Part shown: positions 1-11,338 of the stretch, piece after piece | How the letters are laid out: each line of letters opens with the position of its first letter | Numbering within the stretch: position 1 is the first letter of the stretch | From: Ptychodera flava | Taxonomy: Eukaryota > Hemichordata > Enteropneusta > Ptychoderidae | DNA: 64,000 nucleotides | Reading direction: 5' to 3' | NCBI RefSeq assembly: GCF_041260155.1 | Contig: NC_091933.1 | Span: forward strand, 21,936,599 to 22,000,598 | Notes under the pieces: generated by a model | Databases searched by the model: none | What the model saw: only the letters and a program-made list of their open reading frames with translations | What the model was told of the DNA's origin: nothing | Position numbers and translations under genes: made by a program

Positions 1-542
1 TGTTTGACTTAATAGGTGCTTCAATTATCAGTTTTACTTCCAACTCTTCTGTATTGCTTGAAAAATTTAAAAGGTTTGGATCGCCTCTCTCAATAATGCC
101 TGCTTTTTAAAATAATCTGAAATGGTGATTGAATAGAAGTCTCTGTCAGTTTCCAAAATTTGTATCGGTAGTTTACAATATTGTCTACACATGTGAGCTA
201 CGCTTGGCTTGACTTGAAAATCTCTGATGGTACAAATCAGAATGAATCATGGGAAATTTGTAGTACTGTGGTGTGTTAAGGTAAGCTAATGGTTTAGCAG
301 TGTGAATGTCTTTGTATACACAATATCTGAAGGAAGGTTGAACGGATTTCAACTAAATTACTAGAACTGATGTTTTCAATAGGTGTGGCTTGCATGTTAA
401 TAAAGTTATCAAAGTTTCAAACTCACATTTTTAATTGTAGCAATTATTTAGTTGGCTGTTCTAAACCAAACGAGTATATTCAGTTCTTATCTGTTCTAGT
501 TTTCTATGTATTATGATTTTGAATTGAAAGTCCAATTTATGA

Positions 543-548
543 TTTATT
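543..548 (-). terminator. Polyadenylation signal of the minus-strand gene
   Basis: AATAAA on the minus strand, about 130 bases past the TGA at 677-679. It is the first canonical hexamer after the stop. The assignment is by position only. Confidence 0.35.
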
Positions 549-676
549 TCTGAAGTTACATTTGGGTATATATCAAGAAATGATAATAAACCCAATGAAT
601 CATAATGAGAACACTCATATGTGGACATTACTTGGCATGACCACATCATTTAAAACAAATACACTGATATTTCAAG

Positions 677-2426
677 TCAATTTATTAACTGTTTTATTAG
701 CATAACAGTACTAAAACACCTGTTGGAGAAGTCTACAAAGCCAGGCAAAATTTTATGATGATCTGGTCTGATGATGTCCTTCAGCCAGTTTTCTTTCTTG
801 GAAGTCTAAAAAATGAAAAGTGTGGTGACAATTAGTCAGTTTTAACTGTAGTTTTATGTTATCAAAAATTGTATTGCTGTGACTATACCAAGCACTGATA
901 CACACTTGCTTATTTTCTGATACACAAAGGATATACAAGTGACATACAAATGCTTAAAATACATTATGTACTTTGTATTGGCATGGAACACATTGATCAG
1001 GGTGTCATCTGCCATAGAGGTGTAGCGTAATACAGCCTTTGATACCATTTGGCTGAAGTACATCATCCTCTCCATAGAAATGAGGGATGTATGACTCAAT
1101 TTAATTAACCCTCAACCACTTGTACTGATACTATCTGCTTTTAGCTCTAGGCAAGAACAATTGTTTGATTTTAGATAGCCAAACGGTGTTGTGCCATCTT
1201 TTGATTTACAGAGGTGGATACAGAGCATACAGGGCCAACTACAGACCAATAAGTAAATGAGTGTAGAGATGAGTGGCATTTACTGTGGAATACCGTATTT
1301 TCACTGGAGTCACGTGACATGGCGGCCATTTTGAATTTTGTAACATTGTAAACATATTGCATATCTCGGAAACCACTGGGCCAATCACATTCTGATTCGA
1401 TGTATAGGAAGCAGTACTCATGCTAAGTACAGGAATTTACACAAAGCAAAACAAACTATTGTACTTATTGTTATAAATACATCATATGTGAACTAACACT
1501 TACCAGGACATCGAGACACGCCCTCCTTTCACAATCTGCAACTTTGGACAATAATTTTGAGACTGTGTCAATCATTGGAGTGGTCATTCCATGTGTGACC
1601 AAATCTACCTCATGGCATGCTCCCTTTAACCTTGAAGATAGCTCAGCTGCGGGTCTCCCTGTTAAAAATCAAATTTGCTTATTACAAATGGATGATCACA
1701 AGGATGGATAGGGTCTCGACTCCTGGCAATTCTGAAGCTACAAGGCAAATGTATGGTATTCCCCTCCAAACTTTTACCCACTCATATTGTATATTCAAAA
1801 AATTTGAAGTATAGAAGTACAGAAACTATCTTTGGAGCTGCTGCTTACAGTGGCACAAATACTGTCTGATATACCGGTATGCTTATTATCAAATTGTCGT
1901 TGAACTCTGAGCTACATGTAAATTTTTCTAACTTGATTAATTCATTAGTTTCCTTTGAAACTTCCTATTGCAGTAATAAACTTCCTCAAAGGTCATTGAC
2001 AATACCAACCACAAAATTATACACATGGAGATACAAAGTATCTTTCTGCTACAATTTGATGGTGACATGATGAAAATTTAAAGTTATTCAGATGAAAGTT
2101 TATGCTAAGTAATGATTTGTAAAAAGAGCTATAAATTGTAAAATTTGGCTGTATTTATAGTTATTTTGCAAGCACCAGACCACCACCAAAGGTCAAGTTT
2201 GTAAGTCCATGACAACGTTTGAGTTCCCGCGTAAACACCTAATGGTTTTGCTGTCCATGGAGTGTTGAAAATTGGTTACTGTAAATTACTCTAGTTGCAG
2301 GCGTCTGCATTCTATTTATTGTGCACTTCCAGTACTATATATGCAGGGTTCTCAAAAACTTTTGAAGTAGGCGGAAAATTCAGAAAAGTAGGCGGTTAGC
2401 TTCTGTGTGCAACCAGGTTCCCTGGG

Positions 2427-2461
<35 letters not shown>

Positions 2462-5400
2462 GACAGTTCTGAGCGATTTCATGCATTCTTATACAGTGTA
2501 TAAAAGGCTATTCCAACATACACACAGGAGGGAGGGTTTCAGGGAGGGGGTCCCCTCCCTGTGTGCAAGAAATTTTTAAAATTTGAAGACATTTTGGAGT
2601 AATTTCATGCATTATTGATTGTATGAAAGACCATTTCAGCATGAGAGTGTTAAGGATTATATTTAAATTTGAGACATTTCTGAGCAATTTCATGCATTCT
2701 TATACAGTGTATAAAAGGTTATTTCAACACACACAAGGGGGAGGGTTTCAGGGACGGGGTGGGCAAGAACTTTTTAAATTTTGAAGACATTTTGGAGTAA
2801 TTTTATGCATTCTTGTACAGTATTAAAGACCATTTCAGTATACAGAATAATCATTATCATTGCCAATTACAACATGTTTTCAAGGGATAAAGTTTAAAAA
2901 AAGTCAGAAAAATTAATTGATATCACTCAGGCCTGTCAACTGCATTCAGTTGACAAGGATAATAGCAAAATTTCACCAGACTGTTGTGTAGAATTATGTT
3001 TAGCTCATGACTTGAACAAACATTTTGAAATACATCATAGAACGTGGGGCCTAGGGTTTTCACAATCCAGATAATGATCCGCTAGAATCCTGACCAGCCT
3101 GGCCGTACAAAGTGTTTTACTGATTTAAATAAACGTGATTGACGATACAGTAAAATCAAAGAGTTTATTCAATTCAATGAATTATAGGAACACAATTTTC
3201 AGTGAATTTAATTCACTGTACTAATTTCACAATAAAACGAATCCGCGAGCTGATTATTGATTTTTTGCTGATGTTGAATATAATTGAAAAGAGAGCTAAA
3301 TTTCAGTGTTCATGTTTGATAAAACCTCAAACTAACGACACTGAACGCCAGCCTGTACTACGCCGTGTGTGTACAAAGTACCGGTAGTCAATTGTAACAC
3401 AGTGACAGTACACACAACGCGATATCGGTCGACCTGAAATTTGACACTGTGATCGACGTAGCGTTTCAATAGTACGAAAAGTGAGACCAAGTAATTTTTT
3501 GTTTGTTTAGATTTGATCTAAACCTCCCAAAACCAACAGACAAAGTCAGAAAATCAAAGTTTTCAAGCGTCGACTTTCTCTTCCGGGATGCACACAACCA
3601 CGGCCCCTCCACAAACGCGATGTCGATCGACTGAGTTGAATATTGACATCGTGATCGACCATGGATTAGATTGACTGGCGTTTCGAAAGTATGAAAAATG
3701 AGACTCAGTAACTTGTGCATGTGGTCGCTTTAGATTTGATCAAAAACCTACCAAACCCATCAGACTAGGCCCTACTCTACGCAGAAAACCAAAGCTCTCA
3801 AGCGTCGACTTTTCTCTTCCGCGTTTGAGCGAAACAAAAATCGGCTTCATTCGGAAATGGTCGGCTATTGCGGGATAACGTAATTGTATGTTAGTCCAAT
3901 TTTCGGCTATACCCGATGTGAACGTCGGAATAATTCGGGCTGTGATCGGGCGAGCGAGGTTGACCTCGGCGATTCCCAGTGTATAGTACACCACGTTCGC
4001 TGATCGCGGTACTACAGTGATAGCAACAAGTTCACCGCGTAAATTGCTAGACTACATATAGCCACATCGGCACTTCTGAAATATTATCTGCGGCTTGCAA
4101 GACCACCAGTACAAAAAAATCTAATTATTGTTATCAAAACCAGAATTTCCGGGCCAGAGAGCGAAACAGTGCTGAAAAGTAGCCGGCCAATATACGAAAG
4201 TAGCCGGTCAATTTGGCCGGCACCGGCTAAAAATGAACACGCTGATATGGCATGCAAATAATTGTATCATTTTATGTAAAAGAGGATGAATTGGAAGGCA
4301 TGACTGCAATGAATTAGTCATTTTAGTGTCACAAGACATTGTTAAATATTTCATAAGATAAATGTGCCAAAATTTTAACTTCCGAGGACAGGTGGCATTT
4401 CATTGGTATTCAGAATATGCAAGTGATGATCAAATCAACCACAGTTGTGGTTGGGGGTGGAGGTGTGGAGCACCAACAGGAACTGTGCCTCAATCTATAA
4501 GACAATGTTCTATTAAAATAATGACACAATGCACATTTTTTAAAGCAAAAAACTACAATTAATCTACTAGCATTGGCAAAGATTCATCCAGAGTGAGATC
4601 TAAGCTAGACCATAATACCTTTCATCAAATCATTCATTAGAATAATATAATTTTTTGTAAAATTTGAATACACTTTATATGGCTGTGTGTGTGATTTCTA
4701 GTTTGCTTTTTAACATTTGACATGTCAAACAGTTGTACTAGGAATTTTACAAGGCAATGGCAGTCAAAACAATGCCAGTATTTATACATTTTTTATCAGA
4801 ATAACGCATCATGATCCACAAGGAAATAAGTAATTCATATAATGTGGATGTACAATTAGGTGATTATTTGGAACATTGCCATGTCAATCATTATGTCTTT
4901 TATTTGTTGTGATGTGCCACAAACATTTGAGCACATGCAGAAACACGCAGTGATGCTACAGGTACAACTGTACAACAAATCATGCCAATAAATAGAGACA
5001 ATACTTTAATTACTAACAACAAAACTTACATTATCTTCCAACCATTTATCAGGTTTGATACTTTTTATCGTCCCAACAGTAATATTATGGGGTCCAATAC
5101 TTCCAAGGATATTTTCATCACCTCCCTCACATCCCAAGAGGCGCTGCACAGTTTCTAACATACAAAGAACATTGGTATTTTTTCTGAACAGTAAATGACA
5201 GTGTGTATGAGGAAGTGACAAGTGTGAGGTAGATTACTAACATACAGAAGATTAAACAATAATAATTTAATATCAGTAACAGAAGATATGCACACTTCAT
5301 CACAGCTAATCTGAATTATATATAGGAATGTGTAAAATTTATATCAAAGCAACTGAACAACAGCTTTTTTTTCAAAAAGCTTTCACTGCAAGAAATTTTG

Positions 5401-5504
5401 ATATTAAGATATATGTCTGTGTCACAGTTCAGCTAAGGGAGTGGAATATTCATCAGGCTGAGAAAAACTTACCTTTCAGGGTCATTTTGCTGTATATAGT
5501 TGAT
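677..5504 (-). CDS. 3' part of an unidentified multi-exon gene
   Basis: I do not recognise this protein. Supported exons in transcript order are 5473-5504, 5030-5183, 1504-1658, about 960-1078 and 677-805. Seen: the 32-nt exon (peptide INYIQQNDPE) has acceptor TTTTCCAG and donor GTAAGT and ends in phase 2, which the next exon completes exactly. That exon encodes a helix-rich stretch with LETVQRLLGCEGGDENILG and ends in phase 0 at GTAAGT. Exon 1504-1658 (RLKGACHEVDLVTHGMTTPM, then IDTVSKLLSKVADCERRACL) starts in phase 1 and ends in phase 0. The next exon (RMMYFSQMVSKAVLRYTSMA) has an acceptor in phase 0 but no clear donor. The last exon (SKKENWLKDIIRPDHHKILP) ends at TGA 677-679. Exons between 1.66 and 5.03 kb and all upstream exons are unassigned. 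The alternating hydrophobic pattern would suit an alpha-helical repeat protein, but that is inference only. Confidence 0.6.
2428..2460. repeat. Poly-G homopolymer (33 bases)
   Basis: An uninterrupted run of 33 G. The true length is uncertain because such runs are error-prone in sequencing. Confidence 0.85.
2461..2850. repeat. Two-copy tandem repeat, unit about 200-215 bp
   Basis: The segment from about 2461 (TCTGAGCGATTTCATGCATT) recurs from about 2675 (TCTGAGCAATTTCATGCATT). Order is kept inside both units: a TTATACAGTGTATAAAAGG motif, a GGAGGGTTTCAGGGA motif and TTTTGAAGACATTTTGGAGT. The copies differ by several substitutions and small indels. Confidence 0.75.
3418..3832. repeat. Two-copy tandem repeat, unit about 200 bp
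   Basis: The first unit (about 3418-3610) and second (about 3615-3832) share, in order, a GATCGAC-rich segment, GCGTTTCRAWAGTAYGAAAA, a TTTAGATTTGATC motif, and AAGCGTCGACTTTTCTCTTCC near the end (the first copy has one T fewer). Divergence is moderate, so the duplication is not recent. Confidence 0.65.
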
Positions 5505-6574
5505 CTGGAAAAGATTTACAAACATATCATTCTTAAAAAATGTATGCAATGTGATAAATGTAATGACAAACAACAACTCACATTACAAACAACTTTATTC
5601 TTGTCACCAGAACTTGAAGATTAACATATACTTGTGATCAGTTTAATTAATGGGTACAAGTGGACAACCATGTCTAATTCACAAGATAAACAAAACAGTG
5701 ATTCTGGTCTATCCACAATACAAATGTACACATTCTAAAAGGAAAATATGACAGGCATTTTCCATGAGCGGTAAAAATTTTGTTGCCCTGTTGCCTCCCA
5801 CCGTTTTAAGTTTTGTTAATGTAGCCCAAGGACTCAATAATGTAACAGTATTGTGTATCTGCAAATCTTGGCTCCTAAGAGATATTGCTTCCCTCAGGGC
5901 AGATTGGTAGAAATACACTATGCAATGCTGTAAGGATAGGAAATGTATGTCTGCCCTGAGAACTGCCCTCAGGGTAGATGGTACATATACACTATGCAAT
6001 GCTGTAAGGATAGGAAATATATGGCTGCCCTCAGGGCAGATTGGTAAATAGCATAGAAATGTATGTCTGCCCTGAGGGCAGCTCTGATATATTGCTGCCC
6101 TCAGGGCAGATTAGTGCAATATACACATGTCCAATGCTGAAAAGATACGAAATGTATGTCTGCCCTGAGGGCAGCTCTGATATATCGCTGCCCTCAGGGC
6201 AGATTGGTAGATAGGATACGAAATGTATTTCTACCCATAGGTCAGCTCTAATTACACTGTGCAATGCTGTAAGGTCAGGAAATGTATATCTGCCCTGAGG
6301 GCAGCTCACACATAATGCTGCCCTCAGGGCAGATATACATTTCCTGACCTTACCTCATTGCACAGTGTATATCTACCAAACTGCCCTGAGGTCAGCTTAC
6401 ACATATTGCTGCCCTCAGGGCAGTTTGGTACATATACACTATGCAATGCTATAAGGATAATAAATGTATGTCTGCCCTGAGGACAGCTCTGAAATATTGT
6501 TGCCCTCAGGGCAGATTGGTAGAGATACACTAAACAATGCTGTCAGGATAGAAATACATGTCTGCCCTGAGAGC

Positions 6575-8410
6575 AGCTATGATATATTGCTGCCCTTGGG
6601 GCAGATTGGTAGATAGCATAGGGAATGTATATGTCTGCCCTGAGGGCAGCTCTGATTATTGCTGCTCTCAGGGCAGATTGGTAGATAGCATAGGGAATGT
6701 ATGTCTGCCCTGAGGGCAGCTCTGATTATTGCTGCTCTCAGGGCAGATTGGTAGATATACACTTATCAAATGCTGTAAGGATACTGTGCAATGCTGCAAG
6801 GATAATAAATATATGTCTACCCTGAGGGCAGCTCTGATATATTGCTGCCCTCAGAGCAGATTGAAAGATAGACACTATGCAATGCTGTAAGGATAGGAAA
6901 TGTATGTTTGCCCTGAGGGCAGCTCTGAAATATTGCTGCCCTCAGGGCAGATTGATGGATAGCACTGGAAATGTATGTCTGCCCTAAGGACAGCTCTGAA
7001 ATATTGCTGCCCTCAGGGCAGATTGCTAGATATGTACTATGCAATGCTGCAAGGATAGGAAAATATATGTCTGCCCTGAGGGCAGCTATTATTATATTGC
7101 TGCCTTGGGCAGATTGGTAGATAACATAGGAAATGTATATGTCTGTCCTGAGGGCAGCTCTGATATATTGCTGCCCTCAGGGCAGATTGATAGATAGCAT
7201 AGGAAATGTATGTCTGCCCTAAGGGCAGTTCTGAAATATTGCTGCCCTTGGAGCAGATTGGTAGATACTATATAATGCTGTAAGGATAGGAAATGTTGTC
7301 TGCCCTGAGGGCAGCTCTGAAATATTGTTGCCCTCAGGGCACTGTGGTAGATATACACTTATCCAATGCTGTAAGGATACTGTGCGATGCTGTAAGGATA
7401 GGAAATTTATGTTTGCCCTGAGGGCAGCTCTGAAGTATTGCTGCCCTCAGGGCATATTGATAGATAGCATAGGAAATGTATGTCTGCCCTACGGGCAGCT
7501 CTGAAATATTGCTGCCCGCATGGCAGATTGCTAGATATATACTATGCAATGCTGCAAGGATAGGAAATATATGTCTGCCCTGAGGGCAGCTATGATATAT
7601 TGCTGCCCTCAGGGCAGATTGATAGATAGCATAGGAAATGTATGTCTGCCCTAAGGGCAGTTCTGAAATATTGCTGCCCTTAGAGCAGATTGGTAGATAC
7701 TATGCAATGCTGTAAGGATAGAAATGTTGTCTGCGCTGAGGGCAGCTCTGAAATATTGTTGCCCTCAGGGCACATTGGTAGATATACACTTATCCAATGC
7801 TGTAAGGATACTGTGCGATGCTGTAAGGATAGGAAATTTATGTTTGCCCTGAGGGCAGCTCTGAAGTATTGCTGCCCTCAGGGCATATTGATAGATAGCA
7901 TAGGAAATGTATGTCTGCCCTACGGGCAGCTCTGAAATATTGCTGCCCGCAGGGCAGATTGCTAGATATATACTATGCAATGCTGCAAGGATAGGAATCA
8001 TATGTCTGCCCTGAGGGCAGCTATGATTATATTGCTGCCCTTGGGGCAGATTGGTAGATAGCATAGGGAATGTATATGTCTGCCCTGAGGGCAGCTCTGA
8101 TTATTGCTGCTCTCAGGGCAGATTGGTAGATAGCATAGGGAATGTATATGTCTGCCCTGAGGGCAGCTCTGATTATTGCTGCTCTCAGGGCAGATTGGTA
8201 GATATACACTTATCAAATGCTGTAAGGATACTGTGCAATGCTGCAAGGATAATAAATATATGTCTACCCTGAGGGCAACTCTGATATATTGCTGCCCTTA
8301 GAGCAGATTGAAAGATAGACACTATGCAATGCTGTAAGGATAGGAAATGTATGTTTGCCCTAAGGGCAGCTCTGAAATGTTGCTGCCCTCAGGGCAGATT
8401 GATGGATAGC
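6575..8410. repeat. Second higher-order duplication in the array (about 1.45-kb shift)
   Basis: About 6575-6960 matches about 8030-8410. Both begin with CTGCCCTTGGGGCAG, carry two CTGCTCTCAGGGCAG units, then CTACCCTGAGGGCA and a linker with ATTGAAAGATAGACACTATG. The block order is retained. Confidence 0.75.
7325..8000. repeat. Higher-order duplication inside the array (about 430-bp shift)
   Basis: About 7325-7570 and about 7755-8000 are nearly identical, including rare variants: TTGCCCTCAGGGCAC, CTGCCCTACGGGCAG, and CTGCCCGCA followed by TGGCAG in one copy and GGGCAG in the other. Shared private variants show block duplication rather than independent unit expansion. Confidence 0.8.
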
Positions 8411-9149
8411 ATTGGAAATGTATGTCTGCCCTAAGGACAGCTCTGAAATATTGCTGCCCTCAGGGCAGATTGCTAGATATGTACTATGCAATGCTGCAAG
8501 GATAGGAAATGTATGTTTGCCATGAGGGCAGCTCTGAAATATTGCTGCCCTCAGGGCAGATTGATAGATAGCATAGGAAATGTATGTCTGCCCTACGGGC
8601 AGTTCTGAAATATTGCTGCCCTCGGAGCAGATTGGTAGATACTATGCAATGCTGTAAGGATAGGAAATGTTTGTCTGCCCTGAGGGCAGCTCTGAAATAT
8701 TGTTGCCCTCAGGGCACATTGGTAGATATACACTTATCCAATGCTGTAAGGATACTGTGCGATGCTGTAAGAATAGGAAATATATGTCTGCCCTGAAGGC
8801 AGCTCTGATATATTGCTACCCTCAGGGCAGATTGGTAGATAGCATATCAAATGTACATGTCTGCCCTGGGGGCAGCTCTGATGATATTGCTGCCCTCAGG
8901 GCAGATTGGTAGATAGACACTATGCAATGCTATAAGGATAGAAAATGTATGTCTGCCCTGAGGGCAGCACAGATATATTGCTGCTCTTGGGGCATATTGG
9001 TAGATATTCACTATGGAGGTAAAAGAATATGCAATTTCTGAAATGTGAAAAGTTTTAATTGTTTGTCTGCACTCACTGGGAGGCGCTTGATTATGATGCT
9101 ATTTCCATCAGGGCACTCGGCGACTAAGCTGCAATGATTAGGCAAATGT

Positions 9150-9251
9150 AGCGGCGGTCGCTAGCCAGCATGACTTCGTACGCGACCCTACTGCGTACAA
9201 AGCGTACAAAGTCGTGTACAAAGTCATCAAGCCTTGCTAGCGACCGCCGCT
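9150..9251. repeat. 102-nt imperfect hairpin
   Basis: AGCGGCGGTCGCTAGC (9150-9165) is perfectly complementary to 9236-9251. After a small internal loop the arms pair again (ATGACTT.GTAC.CGAC with GTCG.GTAC.AAGTCAT), leaving a terminal loop of roughly 24 nt. The length resembles a miRNA precursor, but a very short inverted-repeat element is equally possible. Confidence 0.7.
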
Positions 9252-9630
9252 GAGGATTGCTAGTTATCCGCGATCAGGTTATGCACCATGCTGACCATAG
9301 ACCATCGACCATGGATGTATTGCGAAGTAATACTACCATGCAATATCAACTACGTTGTGCAAGTTGACCGTGTGATCATGGCAAACTTGTTGATATATTA
9401 TGTATTTTCAACTTGTCTCGGGAAATTTGACTTACCTTCACACTTCAGTCATTTCAAATAACACCAGCACGCTATTTGCAAGATGGTTCTGTCACAGTGC
9501 AGGGTGGGTTCGGATACGGGTATGCTCTCTGCAGCGTGCTTGGGTTCTTGCCGCGCTTACGCGGATGGGTACAATTTTCAAATAATTTGTGACGTCATTG
9601 AATGTTGTGCACATGTTTACTCGGCTTTGA

Positions 9631-9659
9631 GCTGCCCTGAGGGCAGCGCTGCCCTCAGG
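9631..9659. promoter_or_regulatory. Isolated pair of AP-2-like palindromes
   Basis: GCTGCCCTGAGGGCAGC is followed directly by GCTGCCCTCAGG. It is the same core as the array at 5.9-9.0 kb, but it stands alone about 620 bp away in a GC-richer stretch. Binding is inferred from motif shape only. Confidence 0.45.
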
Positions 9660-9806
9660 TCATTTTTCAGTTGCAACTTCTACCGCCTGCAGTAAGACTG
9701 TGGTCCAATTGTACTGTATTCACAACTACTATGATTAATTAATCAATCAATATACAAGTATGTATAATACTTATACAAATGGATACATACACACATATAT
9801 AGATTT

Positions 9807-9933
9807 AAGATAGATAGATAGATAGATAGATATAGATAGATCGATAGATAGATATAGATAGATAGATAGATATAGATAGATAGATATAGATAGATATAGA
9901 TAGATATAGATAGATAGATAGATAGATAGATAG
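9807..9933. repeat. GATA/TAGATA microsatellite
   Basis: An array of GATA tetranucleotides broken regularly by TATAGATA variants. It abuts the inverted-repeat element that follows. Confidence 0.9.
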
Positions 9934-9938
9934 GTAGC

Positions 9939-10465
9939 AGGGCTCGAAATTAGCGGTAGTCCCGCGTCCACAGACTACCAACTTTTTCCTGGGGCTACCA
10001 AAGTCCGTAGGCCACACAGACTACTAAATGCAGTCGAACCCAGCTGGACATAGTAAGGCCAGACCGTGACTTTGTTTTACAAATTACAAAGACGACCTTG
10101 CGATGGAACTTTGCAAGAGAGTTTCAATATCTCAACTGATGTACTTGGATGACAGGCATAGATAATGATAGCCAATGAAAATGATATTCTCATTGCATTT
10201 TGATCAAAAGGTATCAATCGGAAACTCGTCCCTACAATTATACCAGTTTCCTTTGGGTAACAAAGGTGTGCAAGTATTCACATCAAATGTGTAATAAATT
10301 CACTTCTTGGGCAGAATCTTGAAAAAATGCTTTTCCTCGTCTTGGTAATAAAAAACAATAACCCTAAATTAAAATATGCATGGGCTACCAGCCATTGTTA
10401 CCGGGCTACCGATTTCAGAAAATGGTAGCCCAAGTGGACTACCAGGGAAAAAGTTAATTTCGAGC
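9939..10465. mobile_element. Non-autonomous inverted-repeat element between GATA arrays
   Basis: The ends are GGGCTCGAAATTA (9939) and its exact complement TAATTTCGAGCCC (10453-10465). Inside the termini, GACTACCA, CTTTTTCC and GGGCTACCA motifs recur in opposite orientation at the two ends, so the inverted similarity runs further than 13 bp. There is no open frame of note. GATA arrays flank both sides, which suggests insertion into a microsatellite. No clear target duplication can be read because the flanks are repetitive. The superfamily is not assigned. Confidence 0.7.
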
Positions 10466-10467
10466 CC

Positions 10468-10469
10468 AG

Positions 10470-10557
<88 letters not shown>
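10468..10557. repeat. (GATA)n microsatellite
   Basis: A pure GATA array of about 22 units, immediately right of the inverted-repeat element. The stretch 10558-11338 beyond it holds no gene, strong repeat or RNA feature that I can see. Confidence 0.95.
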
Positions 10558-11338
10558 CTTCGAATTGCCTCAATTACTGATCATTAGTTTGCCGCCAAGA
10601 GACTAAGTTTATGTGTGACAAGAAAGTACAGACCTTAAATTTGAAGAACTTTTTTGTAACAGAGAAAGTAGGACGCTTTACCGCTTCGTGAAAACAAACT
10701 CGACAAACCTATTAATAAGTGGGGAGGCTTTTCACAAGCTCTGGCGAGAGAAGTTTAGAAAAATCTTGTGGTTTTCAGGTTTTTCTAAAATGTAAATGTA
10801 TATTATTCTCGACTTCAATAAAAAAGTAAAAACAGGTTCCTTGTGTGTAGTGCATAGCTGATGATCTTCCAAGTTGATGTTTAATTTCATCTCACCGATC
10901 ATATTGTGGCGGTATCTCTAAAGGATGTATTTCTTGCAAGTCTATTCATTGTAACTCTGTATATGAACATTTTGCTGGCTGTAACAATCCTCTGGACATG
11001 GTTTTGTACTTTAAGTGTATTTCGTAATCGCGCAAGGGGAGACAATAAATTTAATGTTGGGTGTTAATGTCGTTTCATTTACCAAAATAAAACCCAAAGA
11101 AAGTGTCCCACATTTTAAAGTTTCTCATGAAGGGAATCGTGCGTGATTAAAATGCGCGCACAGTAGGCCTAAACGAAACTCGGTGTGTTTGTCCCGAAAG
11201 GCCCACCCGGCCCTCCCCTAAGTGAAATTTGACTTGAACTTCCGTCAGTGCCTTCGCCAATCACTGTCTACAGAGGGCGAAGGGCATACTGTGATGGCCA
11301 GGTGCATTATTGCAGGTATACATTGTGTGCAATAACTT

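Larger units (their letters stand above)
2345..4245. repeat. Repeat-rich insertion block in an intron of the minus-strand gene
   Basis: The block is more GC-rich than its surroundings. It opens with a stretch holding GTAGGCGG twice (2368-2396) and closes with related GTAGCCGG motifs (about 4177-4225). Between lie a 33-base G run and two local tandem duplications. The outer ends, CAGGGTTCTC and (complement) CAGCGTGTTC, are only loosely similar, so terminal inverted repeats are not established. Open frames here are short and look non-coding. Confidence 0.35.
5885..9012. repeat. Tandem palindromic satellite array (CTGCCCTGAGGGCAG units)
   Basis: By my hand count, about 70 perfect or near-perfect copies of a 15-bp palindrome occur, alternating between CTGCCCTGAGGGCAG and its complement CTGCCCTCAGGGCAG. 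A pair is separated by about 11 bases (TCTGATATATT type), forming a larger inverted repeat. Pairs are joined by linkers of two kinds: a short one (ATTGGTAGATAGCATAGGAA) and a long one adding TATGCAATGCTGTAAGGATA. Larger blocks are themselves repeated (see the two segment pairs listed separately). Many frames of 60-99 codons stay open on both strands, but these are by-products of the repeat period; their translations are the same repeat in different frames. No coding role is supported. Confidence 0.95.

Noticed and set aside
5700-8912. Many 60-99-codon frames on both strands reading PEGSNISELPSGQTY-like repeats
   Set aside because: They are translations of the palindromic satellite in several frames; no start context, splice logic or codon bias supports a protein.
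5885-9012. CRISPR-like array
   Set aside because: The repeats are palindromic with near-identical, not unique, spacers, and the genome is animal.
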